Assembly (NCBI GenBank): GCA_946626795.1
Contig: CAMOUZ010000066.1
Span: 1-6,654 of the forward strand
Length of the DNA stretch: 6,654 nucleotides
Origin: an uncultured Clostridia bacterium
GTDB lineage: Bacteria > Bacillota > Clostridia > Christensenellales > CAG-1252
Direction: 5' to 3'
The stretch's first letter is position 1, and every line of letters starts with the position of its first letter. A program made the translations under genes and the position numbers. The notes beneath the pieces are model-generated. The model was not told the origin of the DNA. It ran no database searches and saw nothing but the letters and a program-made list of their open reading frames with translations. Positions 1 to 5,580 of the stretch are shown here, one piece after another.

Positions 1-862
1 GCTGATCTCCGCCGTCCTCTCCTTCGTTCGTGAGAAAGGGATCTCCGTCTATGACGAAGGGAGCGGCAAGGGGCTTTTAAGGCATCTTGTGGCGCGTCGC
101 CTGCCTTTGGGCGGCGGGTATCGTTATAGCGTCGTGGTCGTGGCGAATGGAGAGAAGCTCCCCTTTGAGAAAGAGTTCGCCGCCCGCCTTTCCGCTGTGT
201 GGGAGGGCGAGACGAGCGTCTTTTTCTGTCGGAACGCGATGCGGAATAACGTGATCCTGACCCCCGAGATCAGGTGCCTCAGCGGGGAAGAGGCACTCCT
301 CACCGAGCTGTGCGGCGGGACATGGGAAGTCTCTCCGCTCTCTTTCTTGCAAGTGAATTTCCCCGTGGCGGAGCGCATTTATCAAGACGTTGTGAGCACC
401 GTTTCCGAAAATGACGTCGTTTTGGACGCTTATTCGGGCACGGGCATTATGAGCGCCCTCCTCGCCGAAAAAGCGAAGAAGGTCGTCGGGATCGAAATTA
501 TCCGCGCCGCCACGGAGAATGCCGCGCGGAATGCCGCCCGTTTCGGGGTGGAAGAGAAGGTAAAGCATCTTTGCGGTGAGGTGGAACGCCTCTTGCCCGA
601 GGTGGTCTCCGAGATCGGGGATTATATCCTCGTCGTGGACCCGCCGCGCGCGGGACTGGACGAAAAGGTGGTGGAGACAGTTCTCCGTTATCCGCCCGAT
701 CGTATCCTCTATGTCTCTTGTTCCCCCGCCACGTTGACGCGCGATATCGCCCGCCTCGGCGCGGCGTATCGCCTTGAAGATGTGAAGTTATACGATATGT
801 TTCCTCAGACCCCGCACATCGAAACGCTCGTTCAACTGTCCCGAAGCGATATAAATTTCTGA
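1..862 (+). CDS. rlmD: 23S rRNA (uracil-C5)-methyltransferase, RlmD/RumA family (5'-truncated)
   Basis: SAM-dependent enzyme that methylates carbon 5 of a uracil in structured RNA, most likely 23S rRNA. The frame is open from position 2 to the TGA at 860-862 (286 residues visible); the N-terminal part, where a TRAM RNA-binding domain would be expected, lies outside the window. Seen in order: GKGLLRHLVARR (about residues 22-33), SPLSFLQVN, the SAM-binding VLDAYSGTG (about 140-148), VVDPPRAGL, the nucleophile loop YVSCSPATLTRD with catalytic Cys at codon 719-721, and the closing DMFPQTPHIETLVQL, whose Glu (codon 821-823) is the family's general base. The loop reads SCSP where many relatives have SCNP, a mild change. 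All catalytic residues are intact. Whether the target is U1939, U747, both, or tRNA U54 (TrmA-like) cannot be decided from this fragment, because the family has close paralogues. The GTG at 89 is internal, not a start. Confidence 0.9.
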   Translation, partial: LISAVLSFVREKGISVYDEGSGKGLLRHLVARRLPLGGGYRYSVVVVANGEKLPFEKEFAARLSAVWEGETSVFFCRNAMRNNVILTPEIRCLSGEEALLTELCGGTWEVSPLSFLQVNFPVAERIYQDVVSTVSENDVVLDAYSGTGIMSALLAEKAKKVVGIEIIRAATENAARNAARFGVEEKVKHLCGEVERLLPEVVSEIGDYILVVDPPRAGLDEKVVETVLRYPPDRILYVSCSPATLTRDIARLGAAYRLEDVKLYDMFPQTPHIETLVQLSRSDINF

Positions 863-870
863 CGGCATTT

Positions 871-1030
871 TCGATATACAAAACCGTGATATTTCCTGAG
901 GGAAACGATATGCCCCTTGCGGGACGCGGTACAAGGAATGGTATATCCTATCGCATACGAGCAAAGCGAAGCATATATCGCGTTTGCCTTGGCAAATATA
1001 TCGTGTTATCATGTTGCATAGCAACATCCA
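871..1030. repeat. Array of small hairpins separated by GATAT/ATATC words, in two facing arms
   Basis: Most of the gap between the methyltransferase and the next gene consists of short inverted repeats punctuated by a five-base word. The left arm carries GATAT at 873-877, 888-892 and 907-911. The right arm carries its complement ATATC at 943-947, 975-979 and 998-1002, so the arms face one another around about 925-942. Hairpins: TTTCC/GGAAA with loop TGAG (892-905); a short C-rich/G-rich pair at 912-924; a weak TCGC/GCGA pair (951-969); TTTGC/GCAAA with loop CTTG (983-996); and a perfect ATGTTGC/GCAACAT with loop ATA (1011-1027). This looks like a dispersed intergenic repeat rather than a gene, but only one copy is in view, so the dispersed nature is inferred. 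It could form RNA structure between the two transcription units or act as a weak terminator or processing site. Confidence 0.55.
984..1012 (+). promoter_or_regulatory. Possible extended -10 promoter for the gene at 1049
   Basis: TTGCCT at 984-989 (4 of 6 to the -35 consensus), a 17-bp spacer and TATCAT at 1007-1012 (5 of 6), preceded by TG at 1004-1005 to give an extended -10. Transcription would begin near 1019, inside the perfect hairpin 1011-1027 and about 30 bases before the start codon. It lies within the hairpin array, so the match could be fortuitous. Confidence 0.4.
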
Positions 1031-1048
1031 CCAAATAAAGGAGGAAAT

Positions 1049-1360
1049 ATGATCGTCGGAGTCGTCATAAAAGAAGCGGTCGGAGCGCTTTGCCTTGTGC
1101 TCGGGCTTGTGATTTGGATCAAGAAAAAAGTCTCCCTCATCCATTCTTATCATTATAAAAACGTGAAACAGGAAGACATCCCCGCCTATGCGCGCTTCAT
1201 CGGGATCTCGCTGATCCTTATCGGGCTCGGCATATCCGTCTCGGGCGTGCTTGATCTCTTTTATTCCACGCTGTGGTGGGTTCCCGTCGTGGCGGGATTT
1301 CTTCTCGGCGGCATTCTCTTTTACGTCACGCAGAAGAAGTATAACGGATCGGTGTTTTAA
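1049..1360 (+). CDS. Small three-helix membrane protein, DUF3784-like
   Basis: A 103-residue protein with three predicted membrane helices at about residues 5-24, 48-70 and 74-93. Between helices 1 and 2 is a polar, basic and aromatic loop (KKKVSLIHSYHYKNVK) followed by an AYARFIG stretch leading into helix 2. That arrangement, the length and the loop resemble the DUF3784 family of small Firmicute membrane proteins; the assignment is by recall of the family pattern and its function is unknown. Translation starts at ATG 1049 behind AGGAGG at 1039-1044, an almost perfect ribosome binding site only four bases away. It is the first gene after the hairpin array and probably the first of a unit with the MaoC-like gene 17 bp downstream. 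No signal peptide cleavage site is evident, and no catalytic motif is visible. Confidence 0.8.
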   Translation: MIVGVVIKEAVGALCLVLGLVIWIKKKVSLIHSYHYKNVKQEDIPAYARFIGISLILIGLGISVSGVLDLFYSTLWWVPVVAGFLLGGILFYVTQKKYNGSVF

Positions 1361-1377
1361 GCCGAATAGGAGGGAAT

Positions 1378-1827
1378 ATGTATTTTGACGAATTAAAGCT
1401 CGGCATGACGGCGGAAATAGCTCCCGCGGTGATTGAGAAGGAAAAGATGCTCGCTTTCGCGCGCGAATATGACGACGTCCCCCTTCACACCGACGAGGCG
1501 TACGCCGAGAAGAGCGTTTTCGGCGAGCTCATCGCCCCGGGCGTGATGTCTTTTATGGCGGTGTGGGCGAAATATCTCGAAGTGGACTTTTTCGGGGAGG
1601 AGCTCCTTGCGGGGAAGTCCACGAAGATCGAATGGATGAAGCCCGTTTTCGCGGGGGACGTCCTGACGGGGAAGGCGGAGATCACAAGCCTCGTCCGCCG
1701 AAATGAGAGAAACGGGATCGCCGAAGTCACCATCCGGGCGTATAACCAAAAAGGCGAGCTCGTTTTGACGGGCGTGACGGAAGCCATCGTGAAATGTAAA
1801 GAGGCGAAAAGTGAAGGAGCAAGATGA
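1378..1827 (+). CDS. MaoC-like hot-dog fold dehydratase/hydratase
   Basis: A 149-residue single hot-dog domain protein of the MaoC/(R)-specific enoyl-CoA hydratase type, which add or remove water on acyl-CoA thioesters in the cytoplasm. The diagnostic strip is FAREYDDVPLHTDEAYA (residues 27-43). Asp32 and His37 sit in the D-x4-H spacing of the R-hydratase catalytic pair, followed by D39 and the YA that normally ends this motif. Next comes FGELIAPGVMSF (48-59), corresponding to the usual FG-x-x-IAHG segment but with APG in place of AHG. The usual Asn before PLH is Val34. These changes leave the dyad intact but make the substrate uncertain. The start is ATG 1378 behind AGGAGGG at 1368-1374. Its TGA overlaps the next gene's ATG by four bases, suggesting translational coupling to the acetyltransferase. 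No other fatty-acid or polyester gene is nearby, so the pathway is open. Confidence 0.85.
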   Translation: MYFDELKLGMTAEIAPAVIEKEKMLAFAREYDDVPLHTDEAYAEKSVFGELIAPGVMSFMAVWAKYLEVDFFGEELLAGKSTKIEWMKPVFAGDVLTGKAEITSLVRRNERNGIAEVTIRAYNQKGELVLTGVTEAIVKCKEAKSEGAR

Positions 1828-2369
1828 ATAAGCTCGGAACGAAAAGAATAGAGACGGAGCGCCTGATCCTTCGACCCTTCGAGGCGGAGGACGCCGAGGC
1901 GATGTATCGGAATTGGGCGTCCGATCCCGAGGTCACGAAATATCTCACTTGGGAGACGCATAAGAGCGCGGAGGATAGCAAAGCGATCCTCTCGGATTGG
2001 CTCGCACATTACGGAGAAGGGGACTTTTTCCAATGGGCGATCGAGCTCAAAGAGATCGGCGAGCCCGTCGGAAGCATCGGCGTGGTGAACTTCGATGAAA
2101 GCATCTCCGCCGTGGAGGTGGGGTACTGTATGAGCCGCGCGTATTGGGGGCAGGGCATTATGCCCGAAGCGCTCACGGCGGTGATGAATTTTCTTTTCGA
2201 GGAAGTCTCGGCGGAGCGGATCACGGCGAAGCATGACGTCCGGAACCCAAAGTCGGGTCGTGTGATGCAAAAGGTGGGCATGCGTGAGGTGGGTCGTGAC
2301 ATTGCGGTGAATCATCGCGGCAGCGTGGAAGTGATCTGTTATGCGGCGCTTCGCAGGGATCGGGAATAG
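1824..2369 (+). CDS. GNAT N-acetyltransferase, RimJ/RimL type
   Basis: A 181-residue GNAT-fold protein that would transfer acetyl from acetyl-CoA to an amine. It opens with the characteristic IETERLILRPFEAEDAEAMY (residues 9-28). The acetyl-CoA pyrophosphate-binding motif is AYWGQGIMPEAL (106-117), with the Q/R-x-x-G-x-G/A pattern in the form WGQGIM. The segment DVRNPKSGRVMQKVGM (138-153) carries the Asn and Ser typical of this subfamily, and GxVEVICYAAL forms the last strand. Length fits single-domain RimJ/RimL homologues, but these are usually not ribosomal-protein acetylases; the substrate cannot be read from sequence, and small-molecule or antibiotic targets are equally possible. ATG 1824 overlaps the previous TGA in an ATGA, with AAGGAG at about 1814-1818, so it is likely co-translated with the MaoC-like gene. 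Confidence 0.92.
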   Translation: MNKLGTKRIETERLILRPFEAEDAEAMYRNWASDPEVTKYLTWETHKSAEDSKAILSDWLAHYGEGDFFQWAIELKEIGEPVGSIGVVNFDESISAVEVGYCMSRAYWGQGIMPEALTAVMNFLFEEVSAERITAKHDVRNPKSGRVMQKVGMREVGRDIAVNHRGSVEVICYAALRRDRE

Positions 2370-2432
2370 AAAAAGAAAAAGGCATAGGGGTCGCTTATCG
2401 AAAGAAGGACGCCTTGCGAGCGGGAGAATGAA

Positions 2433-3350
2433 ATGAAAGAAAGAATAAAAGAAAAATGGACGAATATGAAAAGAGACTTAAAAGATCTGCGAGTGATAAA
2501 CTTCGTCTTTTTGGCGATCGCGGGCATCATAAACGCATTCGGCGTGACACTTTTTCTTTTCCCCGTAAAACTATATGACAGCGGGATATCGGGTCTTTCT
2601 ATGCTCCTTGATCAAGTAACGCCCTCTTATCTGAATTTTTCTCTTTTCCTTTTGATCTTGAATGTGCCGATTTTCGTCTTCGGGCTTAAGAAACAGGGCT
2701 TGACTTTCACCATTTATTCCATCTTCGTTGTAGGGATATACGCTTTGACCTCTTATTTGATCATGCATGTCTTTCCCATCGATTTGAATTTTGTTTCGCC
2801 GCTGGCGGGCTCTGATCTTTTGCTCTGCGCAGTCTTCGGCGGTCTCATTTCGGGCGTCGGCAGCGGTTTGACCATTCGATTCGGCGGCGCCATAGACGGC
2901 ATGGACGTCCTCTCTGTGGTCTTTGCCAAGAAGATAGGCATCTCGATCGGGGCATTTGTAATGGTGTTTAACACTTTGCTTTATATCGTTTGCGGCATCG
3001 TTATTCACAGTTGGATATTGCCGCTGTATTCGATCGTTACTTATTTCGTCGGTTCAAAGACCGTGGACTTTATCGTGGAAGGCTTCGATCGATCCATGTG
3101 CGCGATGATCGTTACGAATAAGGCGGAAGAGATATCCTCCGCGCTTTCGGAACATTTCAAAGCGGGCGGCACCATCGTGGACGCCATCGGCGGTTATTCC
3201 AAAGACGAGAAGCAGATCATTTATTTCATCGTGAATCGTTTTCAGATCAATAAGCTCAAAATGATCGTTACGGGGATCGACGATAAGGCGTTCATTACCT
3301 TGCAGGACGTTTCGGATATCGTCAAAAAATCGAAGGAGCGCGGAGCATGA
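2433..3350 (+). CDS. YitT-family integral membrane protein (DUF161/DUF2179)
   Basis: A 305-residue protein of the YitT family, of unknown biochemical function and widespread in Firmicutes. After a basic cytoplasmic tail (residues 1-20) come five to six predicted membrane helices at about 22-44, 67-84, 93-114, 128-147, 172-193 and possibly 196-215. Family-typical segments are the early YDSGISGLSML (48-58) and the IRFGGAIDGMDVLSVV (148-163) loop. The soluble C-terminal DUF2179-type domain spans about 222-298 (MCAMIVTNK, GGTIVDAIGGYSK, IITGIDDKAFI-like strands) and has the look of a small regulatory domain. Length matches the family. Start ATG 2433 follows a GGGAG at 2422-2426; an ATG at 2428 only encodes Met-Lys-stop. 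The first 19 codons are strikingly AT-rich with AGA, ATA and TTA codons, unlike the rest of the gene. It ends in an ATGA overlap with the repair gene. Confidence 0.92.
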   Translation: MKERIKEKWTNMKRDLKDLRVINFVFLAIAGIINAFGVTLFLFPVKLYDSGISGLSMLLDQVTPSYLNFSLFLLILNVPIFVFGLKKQGLTFTIYSIFVVGIYALTSYLIMHVFPIDLNFVSPLAGSDLLLCAVFGGLISGVGSGLTIRFGGAIDGMDVLSVVFAKKIGISIGAFVMVFNTLLYIVCGIVIHSWILPLYSIVTYFVGSKTVDFIVEGFDRSMCAMIVTNKAEEISSALSEHFKAGGTIVDAIGGYSKDEKQIIYFIVNRFQINKLKMIVTGIDDKAFITLQDVSDIVKKSKERGA

Positions 3351-4066
3351 CAAGCGAAGAGATCGTCAATGAATTGCGAGCGCGGAGGGATGAATCTTAT
3401 CGTGATTTTCAAAGCGCATTGATCCCCACGGTGAAGAGAGAGGCGTTTATCGGCGTGCGCACGCCCGCGCTTCGCCTCTTGGCGAAATCCCTCTCGAAAA
3501 GCGGGGATGTTTCCGCGTTTCTCACCGATTTGCCGCATGCATATTTCGACGAAGATCAGCTTCACGCCTTTTTGATCTCCGAGATCAAAGATTTCGATCG
3601 TTGCCTCGCGGAAACGGAACGCTTTTTGCCTTACGTGAATAATTGGGCGACTTGCGACCAGATGTCCCCGAAAGTCTTTAAAAAGCATAAAAAAGAGCTC
3701 CTCGCGGCGATCGATCGTTGGCTCCTTTCCGAGCGGACGTATATCGTTCGTTTCGCCCTCGGGATGTTGATGACGCATTTTCTGGACGAGGATTTCTCTC
3801 CCGTTTTTCTCGAAAAGGCGGCGGCGGTCCGTTCGGAGGAGTATTACGTAAAGATGATGGTCGCTTGGTATTTCGCCACCGCGCTGGCCAAGCAGTATGA
3901 CGCCGCTCTGCCTTATATCGAGGAGAGGCGCTTTGACCCTTGGACGCATAATAAAGCCATTCGGAAAGCGTTGGAGAGCTTCCGTATCCCGCCCGAGCGG
4001 AAAGCGCATTTGAGAGGCTTGACCCTTCCTGCGACGCGTTTGCTGCGTGAAAGTGGGGCGCGATGA
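3347..4066 (+). CDS. DNA alkylation repair protein, AlkD-like (HEAT-like repeat glycosylase family)
   Basis: A 239-residue, all-helical protein of the AlkD/AlkC superfamily, which in Bacillus AlkD excises positively charged alkylated bases by cradling DNA in HEAT-like repeats. The N-terminal region has FIGVRTPALRLLAKSLSK (34-51), the standard opening of the family. The core motif YVNNWATCDQMSPK (96-109) has Trp100 and Asp104 with the four-residue spacing of AlkD Trp109/Asp113, the catalytic pair. Arg135 in YIVRFALGM (132-140) is a plausible match for the DNA-contacting Arg148. Trp174 and Trp199 are candidates for the third cleft aromatic. Key residues seem present, but activity is inferred from homology; many clostridial members are uncharacterised. 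The start codon overlaps the YitT stop, with AAGGAG at 3333-3338. There is no terminator before the promoter at 4074. Confidence 0.9.
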   Translation: MTSEEIVNELRARRDESYRDFQSALIPTVKREAFIGVRTPALRLLAKSLSKSGDVSAFLTDLPHAYFDEDQLHAFLISEIKDFDRCLAETERFLPYVNNWATCDQMSPKVFKKHKKELLAAIDRWLLSERTYIVRFALGMLMTHFLDEDFSPVFLEKAAAVRSEEYYVKMMVAWYFATALAKQYDAALPYIEERRFDPWTHNKAIRKALESFRIPPERKAHLRGLTLPATRLLRESGAR

Positions 4067-4073
4067 GGGGTGC

Positions 4074-4103
4074 TTGCCTTTTCCCCGCCCGATATGGTAT
4101 AAT
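4074..4103 (+). promoter_or_regulatory. Strong extended -10 promoter for the gene at 4122
   Basis: A perfect TATAAT at 4098-4103 is preceded by TG at 4095-4096, giving the full extended -10 TGnTATAAT. TTGCCT at 4074-4079 lies 18 bp upstream as the -35 (4 of 6). Transcription should begin near 4110, leaving a leader of only about a dozen bases before the start codon, almost all of it ribosome binding site. The promoter begins eight bases after the stop of the repair gene, so the downstream genes form a separately started unit, possibly with read-through from upstream. Confidence 0.75.
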
Positions 4104-4121
4104 ATCCAAACGGAGGAGCGT

Positions 4122-4904
4122 ATGACAGAGAAGAAAAAAAGCATTACGAATGCCTTGAAGATCATAGGTTTTTCACTTTATTTTTTGATTTTATTCGTCG
4201 AAAGATTGCTTGCGGTGATCCTCAGTGTTCATCGCGGCGACGCGTATGCCTTGACCTCGGGAAACCTCTTTAATTTTATGGCGTATTCCGTCACGGCGCT
4301 GAGCCTCGCAGCGGGCACTTTTCTTTTCGTGCGGATCTTCATCGGGCTCGGCAGGGCGCTCTCGGCGAAAGAAACATATCTTTTTGATGACCACGCGCGC
4401 GAATGGGCGCTTGCTTCGGTGGCGTTGCTTTTCGGCGGAATGATGCATACGGGATTCACCCTCGCGGGGGTACAGTTCGCGGCGTACGGTTTCCTCATCG
4501 CGGCGATGATCGTAAGGTGCGTGGAAGGCTGTTTTTCGGGGGAAGATAAATATCTTTCTGTCGTTTCGCTCATCTATTTGGTGCTCTTTTCGATGAGCAT
4601 CCCCGTCTGTTATATTTCCTTTATGAATATGTCGCTCCGCGGGTTTTTCTTCGCGGCGGAGTACGCGGCGGTCTTCTTCCTCGTGCCGAGCTTCGGCATA
4701 TTGCTTTCCCGCTTTATGCGTAGCGGCAGGACGTCTTTTGCCTTCTGCGTGCCCATCGCGATGTTTCTCTTATCCGGCGCTACTGTCGCTTTGCAATGGC
4801 AAGAAAAGATCAATTGGTTCGTCCTGATCTTCACCGCGGCGACCGCCGTCTTTTATCTCGCGTTCGGGCTTGTCGCGCGGCGGAAGATCAAAAAAGAAGC
4901 TTGA
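4122..4904 (+). CDS. Uncharacterised polytopic membrane protein (about eight helices)
   Basis: Not recognised as a named family. The 260-residue protein is very hydrophobic, with about eight predicted membrane helices at about residues 12-35, 49-75, 94-111, 113-133, 144-165, 174-198, 206-224 and 230-251. It has a lysine-rich start (MTEKKKS) and a lysine/arginine-rich tail (ARRKIKKEA), both presumably cytoplasmic by the positive-inside rule. Features that may be conserved are FVERLLAVILS in helix 1, GGMMHTGFTLAGVQFAAYGF (105-124) with a buried His109, SIPVCYISFM (159-168) and LQWQEKINWF near the last helix. No transporter signature, nucleotide-binding motif or metal cluster is evident. The start at 4122 is chosen over the in-frame GTG at 4047 because GGAGGAG at 4112-4118 precedes it and the promoter's -10 lies inside the longer reading. 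It heads a unit with the AIG1-like and TIGR04076 genes. Confidence 0.85.
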   Translation: MTEKKKSITNALKIIGFSLYFLILFVERLLAVILSVHRGDAYALTSGNLFNFMAYSVTALSLAAGTFLFVRIFIGLGRALSAKETYLFDDHAREWALASVALLFGGMMHTGFTLAGVQFAAYGFLIAAMIVRCVEGCFSGEDKYLSVVSLIYLVLFSMSIPVCYISFMNMSLRGFFFAAEYAAVFFLVPSFGILLSRFMRSGRTSFAFCVPIAMFLLSGATVALQWQEKINWFVLIFTAATAVFYLAFGLVARRKIKKEA

Positions 4905-4935
4905 AAATGACATTACGAAAGAATAAGGAGCACGA

Positions 4936-5580
4936 ATGAAAAATAAAGCGCGCGTCGGCACAAATATACTTCTTGCGGTCTTTGTCTTCACGATCTGGAT
5001 CTTGAGCTTTTTCCTGTGGCGCGGGGACGCCGCGCTCTCCGTGAGCGGCTGGACGGATCTGAAATTTTTCACCGTGCAGTCCAATCTCCTCGTGGGAATC
5101 TGCGCCCTCGTTTGGCTCGTTATGTATGCCGTGAAAGGCGCCATGCCCCGCTGGCTGTCCGTTCTGAAATACGTGTGCGCGACGGCAGTCTTCGTGACCT
5201 TCACGGTGGTCGTCGTTTTTCTCGGTCCGCTCTACGGTTATCGATGGATGTATAGCGGCTCGAACCTCTTCTTTCATCTCATCATTCCGCTTCTCGCCAT
5301 TGCAGAAGAGGCGATCTTCGGTGAGGAGATTTCCTTTAGGGAGAGCTTTTTCGCCCTCATTCCGCCCGCTTTGTATGGCGTCGGATATGTTGCGAATTGT
5401 CTTGCGAACGGAATAGGAGAGGGGTTCGCCACGAATGATTGGTATGGCTTCCTCACGTGGGGCTATGGCGGCGGCGCGGCGTTCTTCGTTGTGATCTGTG
5501 TCCTTGCTTGGGGACTTGGGCTCGCCTTGCGCGCCTTGCAAAAGCCCGCGCGCAAAATCCCGTGGGAGGGAAGAGGATGA
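4936..5580 (+). CDS. Pr6Pr / FAR-17a/AIG1-like integral membrane protein
   Basis: A 214-residue protein with about six membrane helices (roughly residues 8-27, 48-66, 77-97, 110-128, 137-158 and 179-199). It matches the Pr6Pr family, bacterial relatives of the vertebrate FAR-17a/AIG1/ADTRP proteins. Hallmarks are KFFTVQSNLLV (43-53), where Thr46 precedes a QSN, and SNLFFHLIIPLLAIAEEAIF (109-128), with His114 followed by a Pro. In AIG1 and ADTRP the equivalent Thr and His are the catalytic pair that hydrolyses fatty acid esters of hydroxy fatty acids. That reaction is known for the animal proteins; for this one it is inference. A GFLTWGYGGG stretch (171-180) precedes the last helix. ATG 4936 has AAGGAG at 4925-4930. 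The stop overlaps the next gene's start by four bases, so the two are translationally coupled; the upstream membrane gene ends 31 bases before it. Confidence 0.8.
   Translation: MKNKARVGTNILLAVFVFTIWILSFFLWRGDAALSVSGWTDLKFFTVQSNLLVGICALVWLVMYAVKGAMPRWLSVLKYVCATAVFVTFTVVVVFLGPLYGYRWMYSGSNLFFHLIIPLLAIAEEAIFGEEISFRESFFALIPPALYGVGYVANCLANGIGEGFATNDWYGFLTWGYGGGAAFFVVICVLAWGLGLALRALQKPARKIPWEGRG

Noticed and set aside
788..1153. Minus-strand ORF of 121 codons spanning the 863-1048 gap
   Set aside because: It overlaps the ends of two well-supported plus-strand genes, has no ribosome binding site I can see, and its sequence follows the hairpin repeats rather than any recognisable protein.
1485..2315. 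Minus-strand ORF of 276 codons
   Set aside because: It runs antisense through both the MaoC-like and GNAT genes and is rich in His and Arg with no domain pattern; a shadow reading frame.
2370..2432. Promoter or riboswitch in the 63-bp gap before the YitT gene
   Set aside because: No paired -35/-10 at sensible spacing and no recognisable structured leader; read-through from the GNAT gene is simpler.
4066..4090. GGGG...CCCC pairing between the repair gene and the next promoter as a terminator
   Set aside because: Only a four-base stem with a long loop and no T-run; it is not a credible intrinsic terminator.
4047..4121. N-terminal extension of the 4122 membrane protein to the GTG at 4047
   Set aside because: It would overlap the repair gene and contain the TATAAT promoter element; the ATG at 4122 has GGAGGAG directly before it.
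3242..4165. Minus-strand ORF of 307 codons
   Set aside because: It lies opposite the AlkD-like gene, whose motifs and overlap are convincing. It is a by-product of codon composition, with a low-complexity, arginine-rich translation.
4888..5541. Minus-strand ORF of 217 codons opposite the AIG1-like gene
   Set aside because: Highly charged and repetitive in composition, the antisense image of a membrane protein gene; no start signals.
5439..5576. Upstream extension of the TIGR04076 protein
   Set aside because: The extra residues lie in another frame of the AIG1-like gene, while the family N-terminus starts exactly at 5577.
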